Below are positions 59,806-64,000 of a DNA stretch of 64,000 nt, one piece after another (position 1 is the stretch's first letter; every line of letters begins with the position of its first letter). The notes below the pieces were generated by a model. It was not told where the DNA came from and made no database searches. It saw only the letters and a program-made list of their open reading frames with translations. Source of the stretch: Arthrobacter mangrovi (GTDB lineage: Bacteria; Actinomycetota; Actinomycetes; Actinomycetales; Micrococcaceae); the NCBI RefSeq assembly GCF_026011795.1, contig NZ_BRVS01000004.1:1-64000 (forward strand). The letters run 5' to 3'. Both the position numbers and the translations under genes were made by a program.

Positions 59806-61523
59806 CAGCAACCCGCACGGACGTAGAACCCATCGAATCGCCGGCGTCCAAGCCGGACCCGGGCGGGATGAGCCACCGGCAGATCCTGCAGGCCCTCACC
59901 GGTCTGCTGGCTGCCCTGTTCACCGCGATGGTCAGCAGCACCATCGTGGCGAATGCGCTTCCCACCATCATGGCGGACCTGCACGGAACCCAGACCGATT
60001 TCGCCTGGGTCGTAACGGCCGCGCTGCTGGCGAATGCCGTGACGACGCCGATCTGGGGAAAGCTCGCGGACCTGTTCAGCAAGAAGCTACTGGTCCAGCT
60101 AAGCATCATCGTTTTCGTGGCCGGCTCCGTGCTGGCCGGCCTGTCCCAGGACATGCCCACCCTGCTGACCGCCCGCGTCATCCAGGGTGCGGCCATGGGC
60201 GGGCTGACCGCGCTGGCGCAGGCGATCATCGGCTCGATCATCCCGCCGCGCGAACGCGGCCGCTATGCGGGCTACATGGGTGCGGTCATGGCGGTGGCCA
60301 CCGCAGGCGGCCCGCTGTTGGGCGGCTTCATCGTGGACAGCCCGCTGGGCTGGCGCTGGACCTTCTTTGTCTGCGTGCCCCTGGCGGTGGTCTCGCTCAT
60401 CATGCTCCAGCTGACTCTGAAGATCAGCCATGTGCGCCGTCCGGCCAGGATCGACTGGCTCGGCTCCATCCTGCTGACCGCCGGCGTATCGATCCTGCTC
60501 ATCTGGGTTTCCTTCGCCGGCAAGGCCGGCTACTACGAGTGGGTCTCGGGACGATCCGCGCTCATGGTGGGCACCGGCGTCGTTCTCCTGGCTTTGCTGG
60601 TGTTCGTCGAATCCAAGGTGGCGCAGCCGATCATCCCGCTGAAGATCATCACGGAACGCACCACGGCCCTGTCCATCATCGCCTCGGTTTCCGTCGGTAT
60701 CGCGATGTTCGGTTCCACGACCTTCCTCGGCCAGTATTTCCAGGTGGCCAGGGGCGCGACGCCCACGCATGCCGGCCTGCTCATGCTGCCGATGATCGCC
60801 GGCAACCTCGTCGGTTCCACCGTTTCCGGCCAGCTGATCACCCGCTACGGCAAATGGAAGCGCTACCTGATCCTCGGCGCGGTCCTGGTCATCGGCGGTA
60901 CCGGCCTGGCGGGCACCCTGGACCACCTGACCGCGTTCTGGGTCGTCAGCATCTACATCTTCCTGCTGGGGCTAGGCATGGGCATGCTGATGCAGAACCT
61001 CGTCCTTGCCGTCCAGAACACGGTCAACGTGAAGGACATCGGCTCCGCCAGCGCCTCGGTGGCGTTCTTCCGGTCCGTCGGCGGCGCCATCGGCGTCTCC
61101 GTCCTGGGCGCCGTCCTGTCCAACGAAGTTGGTTCCACCGCGGCGGCCGAACTGGAGAAGGCCGGCATTCCGGTCTCCGGCGACGCCAGCGGAGCGTCGC
61201 TTGACCTGACCGCGATGCCGCCCCAGGTGCGGGAGATCATGCGGGCGGCCTACGGAGACGGCACCGCGACCATCTTCCTGATTTCCGCCGCCATCGCCGT
61301 CATCGCGCTCGTTGCCGTCCTCTTCATCAGGGAAATCCCGCTGCGGCGCACCATTGAACTGAAGCCGACGACGGAGCATCCCGTCGAACCCGGACTGGCC
61401 GGAGGCACGGAACCCGTCTCCACGGGCACGGTTCCGGTCGTCCGGCGGACCCCGGCTCCCGTGGGTGCCGCATCCGGTGCAGCGGGGGAAACCGGGCCGG
61501 AGAGCCAGCCGCCGGGACGGTGA
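59802..61523 (+). CDS. MFS drug-efflux transporter, EmrB/QacA type
   Basis: A 573-residue 14-helix antiporter. Helix 1 reads LTGLLAALFTAMVSSTIVAN; motif A reads WGKLADLFSKKLLVQLS, and ARVIQGAAMGGLTALAQAII contains the antiporter motif C region. A long C-terminal hydrophilic tail (EPVSTGTVPVVRR... GAASGAAGET) is present. Translationally coupled to the MarR gene; likely multidrug efflux. Confidence 0.9.
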   Translation: MTATRTDVEPIESPASKPDPGGMSHRQILQALTGLLAALFTAMVSSTIVANALPTIMADLHGTQTDFAWVVTAALLANAVTTPIWGKLADLFSKKLLVQLSIIVFVAGSVLAGLSQDMPTLLTARVIQGAAMGGLTALAQAIIGSIIPPRERGRYAGYMGAVMAVATAGGPLLGGFIVDSPLGWRWTFFVCVPLAVVSLIMLQLTLKISHVRRPARIDWLGSILLTAGVSILLIWVSFAGKAGYYEWVSGRSALMVGTGVVLLALLVFVESKVAQPIIPLKIITERTTALSIIASVSVGIAMFGSTTFLGQYFQVARGATPTHAGLLMLPMIAGNLVGSTVSGQLITRYGKWKRYLILGAVLVIGGTGLAGTLDHLTAFWVVSIYIFLLGLGMGMLMQNLVLAVQNTVNVKDIGSASASVAFFRSVGGAIGVSVLGAVLSNEVGSTAAAELEKAGIPVSGDASGASLDLTAMPPQVREIMRAAYGDGTATIFLISAAIAVIALVAVLFIREIPLRRTIELKPTTEHPVEPGLAGGTEPVSTGTVPVVRRTPAPVGAASGAAGETGPESQPPGR

Positions 61524-61566
61524 TCCTGGCCCGTGCCGGGTCGGGGCAATCAGCGGCCTGTACGGG

Positions 61567-62436
61567 CTAGATGCAGGAGTAGTCGTAGTCGAAGCCGCGG
61601 GAGACGAACTGCGTCAGCGTCACCCGGCCACCGGGGGTCAGCGGGGCGGCGGCGCACTTGTTCTTGGCTCCGTTGAGCGTGCGGGCGCCGGCCAGCCAGC
61701 TCGGCAGGCTGTAGAGGTTGCTGGTCGGCGGCACCTGCCCGACGATCTGGCCCCACTGCGTGGACGTCGAGTACAGGCCGACGCGGGCCCCGATGCTCTG
61801 GAAGTAGGCGGTCATGCCTTCGAGGTCAGCCCTGTTGGCCTCCTGGTCGTCCGACCAGCTGTTCTCGGTTTCCACGTCCAGCCACCACAGATAGACCGTC
61901 GGGTTACTGACCCCGCGGAGATGGACGTCGTCGTAGGCCTTGGCGTAGCCGTACATGTAGGCACAGGCCGGGTCCACGCCGCCTTTGCACTCCCCGTAGG
62001 GGTTGCTGACGGTCGTGCCGCCATACTGGTTGCTGTCTGGCCACCATGAACCGGCGGTGCCGGGGTTTGCCGTGTTGACGTAAAGCGCGACCAGCGGCTG
62101 GCCGGTGCCGCCCGAGGACTTCTCCGCCCAGGCGAGCTGGTCCGCGAAGCAGGGGTTGGTGTTGTTCGCCAGGCCGCCGTTGACGCCGACGATGCCGAAG
62201 GCCTGCCCGGTCGGCAGCACCTTGCCGCACTGCGGCCAGGAGACATCGTTGCCCAGCGGCGTCGCGCTGGCTCCCTTCGCCGGGGCCGCGGCGGCACCCG
62301 GAGCGCCGGCAAGGCCGATGACCGCGGCGAACGCCCAACAGGCCAAGAGCAGTACCAGCCGGCGGAGGCCGCGCCGGCTCCCCTTGGAAGAGCTGCGGGC
62401 GGGTCGGGCTGGGGCGGCAGGAATCTCTGCAGGCAT
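61567..62436 (-). CDS. Secreted DUF1906-like (glycoside hydrolase-like) protein
   Basis: A 289-residue exported protein. An arginine-rich start (RRGLRRLVLLLA) and hydrophobic CWAFAAVIGLAGAPGAAAA form a signal peptide, then NDVSWPQCGK and FGIVGVNGGLANNTNPCFAD start a TIM-barrel-like domain. YLWWLDVETENSWSDDQEAN looks like a conserved acidic active-site region. The family includes Rv2525c-like/GH25-like proteins of actinobacterial cell envelopes. Cell-wall glycan activity is inference. Confidence 0.72.
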   Translation of the reverse strand: MPAEIPAAPARPARSSSKGSRRGLRRLVLLLACWAFAAVIGLAGAPGAAAAPAKGASATPLGNDVSWPQCGKVLPTGQAFGIVGVNGGLANNTNPCFADQLAWAEKSSGGTGQPLVALYVNTANPGTAGSWWPDSNQYGGTTVSNPYGECKGGVDPACAYMYGYAKAYDDVHLRGVSNPTVYLWWLDVETENSWSDDQEANRADLEGMTAYFQSIGARVGLYSTSTQWGQIVGQVPPTSNLYSLPSWLAGARTLNGAKNKCAAAPLTPGGRVTLTQFVSRGFDYDYSCI

Positions 62437-62580
62437 GCGGGGCCTCTCATCCGGACGGGCAAAGCTGACCGTTAGCTTCCTCCCGCCGGAAGCCGGAGGT
62501 CAAGGTTTCGGCCGCAGATTTCGTGAAGATGTCCCGCGCCCGAACCGTCCGCAACCCGACCTTCCCCTCCCGCCGACTGT

Positions 62581-62622
62581 GCAGCTGATGCCCCTTTCCG
62601 GCAGGAAACGGGCATCAGCTGC
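62581..62622. terminator. Long hairpin after the ABC exporter gene
   Basis: GCAGCTGATGCCC (62581-62593) pairs with GGGCATCAGCTGC (62610-62622), and TTTCC with GGAAA inside it, around GGCA. No T-run follows, so it could also protect the mRNA end. The region 62437-62654 holds no other gene. Confidence 0.65.
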
Positions 62623-62654
62623 TTCCTCGATGACGGGGTGGCTACCCCGGCGGA

Positions 62655-64000
62655 TCAGGCCGGGTCAGCCGCCGCGGCGAACTGCGACATGTACAGCCGG
62701 TAGTACGCGCCCTGGGCCTCGAGCAGGTCGGCGTGGTTGCCCTGCTCAACGATCTGTCCCTCTTCCATCACCAGGATGACGTCCGCATCCCGGATGGTCG
62801 AAAGCCGGTGCGCAATCACGAACGAGGTCCGGTCGGTGCGCAGCGCGGCCATGGCGTGCTGCACCAGCAGCTCGGTGCGCGTGTCCACCGAGCTGGTCGC
62901 CTCGTCCAGGATCAGCAGCGACGGATTCGCGAGGAACGCCCGCGCGATCGTGATCAGCTGCTTCTCGCCCGCCGAGACGTTGTTGCCCTCCTCATCGATC
63001 ACCGTGTCGTAGCCGTCCGGCAGCGCCCGCACGAACCGGTCCACGTAGGTCGCCTTGGCTGCGGCCAGCACCTGCTCCTCGGTGGCGTCCAGGTTGCCGT
63101 AGCGGATGTTGTCGAAGATGGACCCGCCGAAGAGCCAGGCGTCCTGCAGCACCATGGCCACCTTGGAGCGCAGCTCGGCCCGGGTCAGGTGCGTGATGTC
63201 TACGCCGTCCAGCGTGATCCGGCCGGAGTCCAGCTCGTAGAAGCGCATCACGAGGTTGACCAGTGTCGTCTTGCCGGCACCGGTGGGCCCGACAATGGCC
63301 ACGGTCTCCCCCGGCCGTGCGGCAAAGGAGAGGTCCTCGATCAGCGGCTTCTCCGGCGTATAGCTGAAGCTGACGCGCTCGAACTCGACGTGCCCGTCCG
63401 TCTTCGCCGGCAGCGTCCCGATGGCCGTATCCGGTTCCTGCTCCTCTGCATCGAGCAGCTCGAACACCCGCTCGGCGGAGGCGACGCCGGACTGCAGCAT
63501 GTTCGCCATGCCCGCCATCTGGCTCAGCGGCTGGTTGAACTCGCGCGAGTACTGGATGAACGCCGTCGCGTCGCCCAGCGTCATCGACCCCGAGGCCACC
63601 CGCAGGCCGCCCACCACGGCGATGCCGACGTAGGACAGGTAGGAGATGAACTGCATGATCGGCATGATCATGCCGGAGACGAACTGCGCCCCGAAGGACG
63701 CCTTGTAGAGCTCCTCGTTCTTCTTCTCGAACTCGGCCAGCGATTCCTGCTCGCGGCCGAAGACGCGGACCAGGTCGTGCCCGCTGAAGGACTCCTCGAT
63801 GTGCCCGTTCAGCGCGCCCGTGTTCTTCCACTGGGCGGCGAAGAGCTTCTGGCTGCGCACGCCGATCAGGCCCGCGCCCACGGCGGACAGCGGGAGCGCA
63901 ATCAGCGCGATCAGCGCCAGCTGCCAGGACACGATGAACATCATGACGGTGATGCCGACCAGGCTCAGGGCGGACATGATCAGCTGCGCGAAAGCCTGCT
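62655..64000 (-). CDS. ABC exporter, fused permease/ATPase (partial, N-terminus missing)
   Basis: The last about 448 codons of a half-transporter whose start lies beyond the right edge. Remaining membrane helices include MSALSLVGITVMMFIVSWQ. The ATPase domain shows Walker A GPTGAGKTTLVNLVMRFYE, Q-loop MVLQDAWLFGGSIFDNIRYG, signature NVSAGEKQLITIARAFLANP and Walker B LLILDEATSSVD with the H-loop VIAHRLSTI. This layout is typical of MsbA/LmrA-type multidrug or lipid exporters. It probably pairs with another half-transporter, outside the window. Confidence 0.9.
   Translation of the reverse strand, partial: QAFAQLIMSALSLVGITVMMFIVSWQLALIALIALPLSAVGAGLIGVRSQKLFAAQWKNTGALNGHIEESFSGHDLVRVFGREQESLAEFEKKNEELYKASFGAQFVSGMIMPIMQFISYLSYVGIAVVGGLRVASGSMTLGDATAFIQYSREFNQPLSQMAGMANMLQSGVASAERVFELLDAEEQEPDTAIGTLPAKTDGHVEFERVSFSYTPEKPLIEDLSFAARPGETVAIVGPTGAGKTTLVNLVMRFYELDSGRITLDGVDITHLTRAELRSKVAMVLQDAWLFGGSIFDNIRYGNLDATEEQVLAAAKATYVDRFVRALPDGYDTVIDEEGNNVSAGEKQLITIARAFLANPSLLILDEATSSVDTRTELLVQHAMAALRTDRTSFVIAHRLSTIRDADVILVMEEGQIVEQGNHADLLEAQGAYYRLYMSQFAAAADPA

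Overview
The window is high-GC DNA with actinobacterial traits: GTG and TTG starts, at least one probable leaderless start, mycothiol-era sulfur and arsenic genes, and many families typical of Micrococcaceae (Arthrobacter and relatives). Genus is an inference from gene content; no rRNA is present. Most of the window is ordinary chromosomal background: purB, rlmN, an initiator tRNA, a 2-oxoacid dehydrogenase operon, nitrate assimilation genes and many paired regulator/efflux genes. No phage, insertion sequence or CRISPR array was seen.

Layout. 1-0.8 kb: end of a sulfonate/nitrate-type ABC permease. 1.1-3.9 kb: a small accessory locus with a secreted 44-residue peptide, a stand-alone SpaB_C (lantibiotic-dehydratase elimination-domain) protein, a translationally coupled 61-residue peptide, tandem hairpins, and a divergent TrmB/LuxR-type regulator. 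4-11.2 kb: aminotransferase, RraA-like protein, E1alpha/E1beta/E2 of a 2-oxoacid dehydrogenase, and a HisC-type aminotransferase. 11.2-17.1 kb: holin-like membrane protein, then narK-nasC-nasB for nitrate uptake and reduction. 17.1-18.8 kb: a WXG100-like small protein plus an alpha/beta hydrolase. 19-25.5 kb: purB, a Tat-exported metallophosphoesterase, tRNA-fMet, a BCCT transporter, a GNAT enzyme and a thioesterase.

25.5-31.5 kb is a persulfide/sulfide detoxification regulon: a Cys-rich small protein and a DsrE protein, divergent from a persulfide dioxygenase-rhodanese fusion, then an MFS carrier, CstR, two rhodaneses and a TSUP exporter. At least five near-identical 16-bp ATACCCC-type operators mark it. 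31.5-36.4 kb: rlmN, a DNA glycosylase, an aminotransferase, a nuclease and hypotheticals. 36.4-43.7 kb is a polyol utilisation island (ABC binding protein and two permeases, SorC-type regulator, xylulokinase, mannitol-type dehydrogenase) whose two ends carry the same CTCA-N2-TGAG palindrome.

43.8-46 kb has a VOC protein, a truncated arsC relic facing an intact arsC, and a thioredoxin reductase. 46.1-48.3 kb is a TetR/MFS pair, and 48.3-51.5 kb is csoR-copZ-copA for copper export with its operator. 51.5-64 kb holds an aromatic-acid-type MFS carrier, an EamA exporter, a CGNR regulator, several small membrane proteins, a MATE carrier, a MarR/MFS pair, a secreted DUF1906-like protein and the end of an ABC exporter cut by the right edge. 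The most unusual part is the peptide/SpaB_C/regulator locus at 1.1-3.9 kb.
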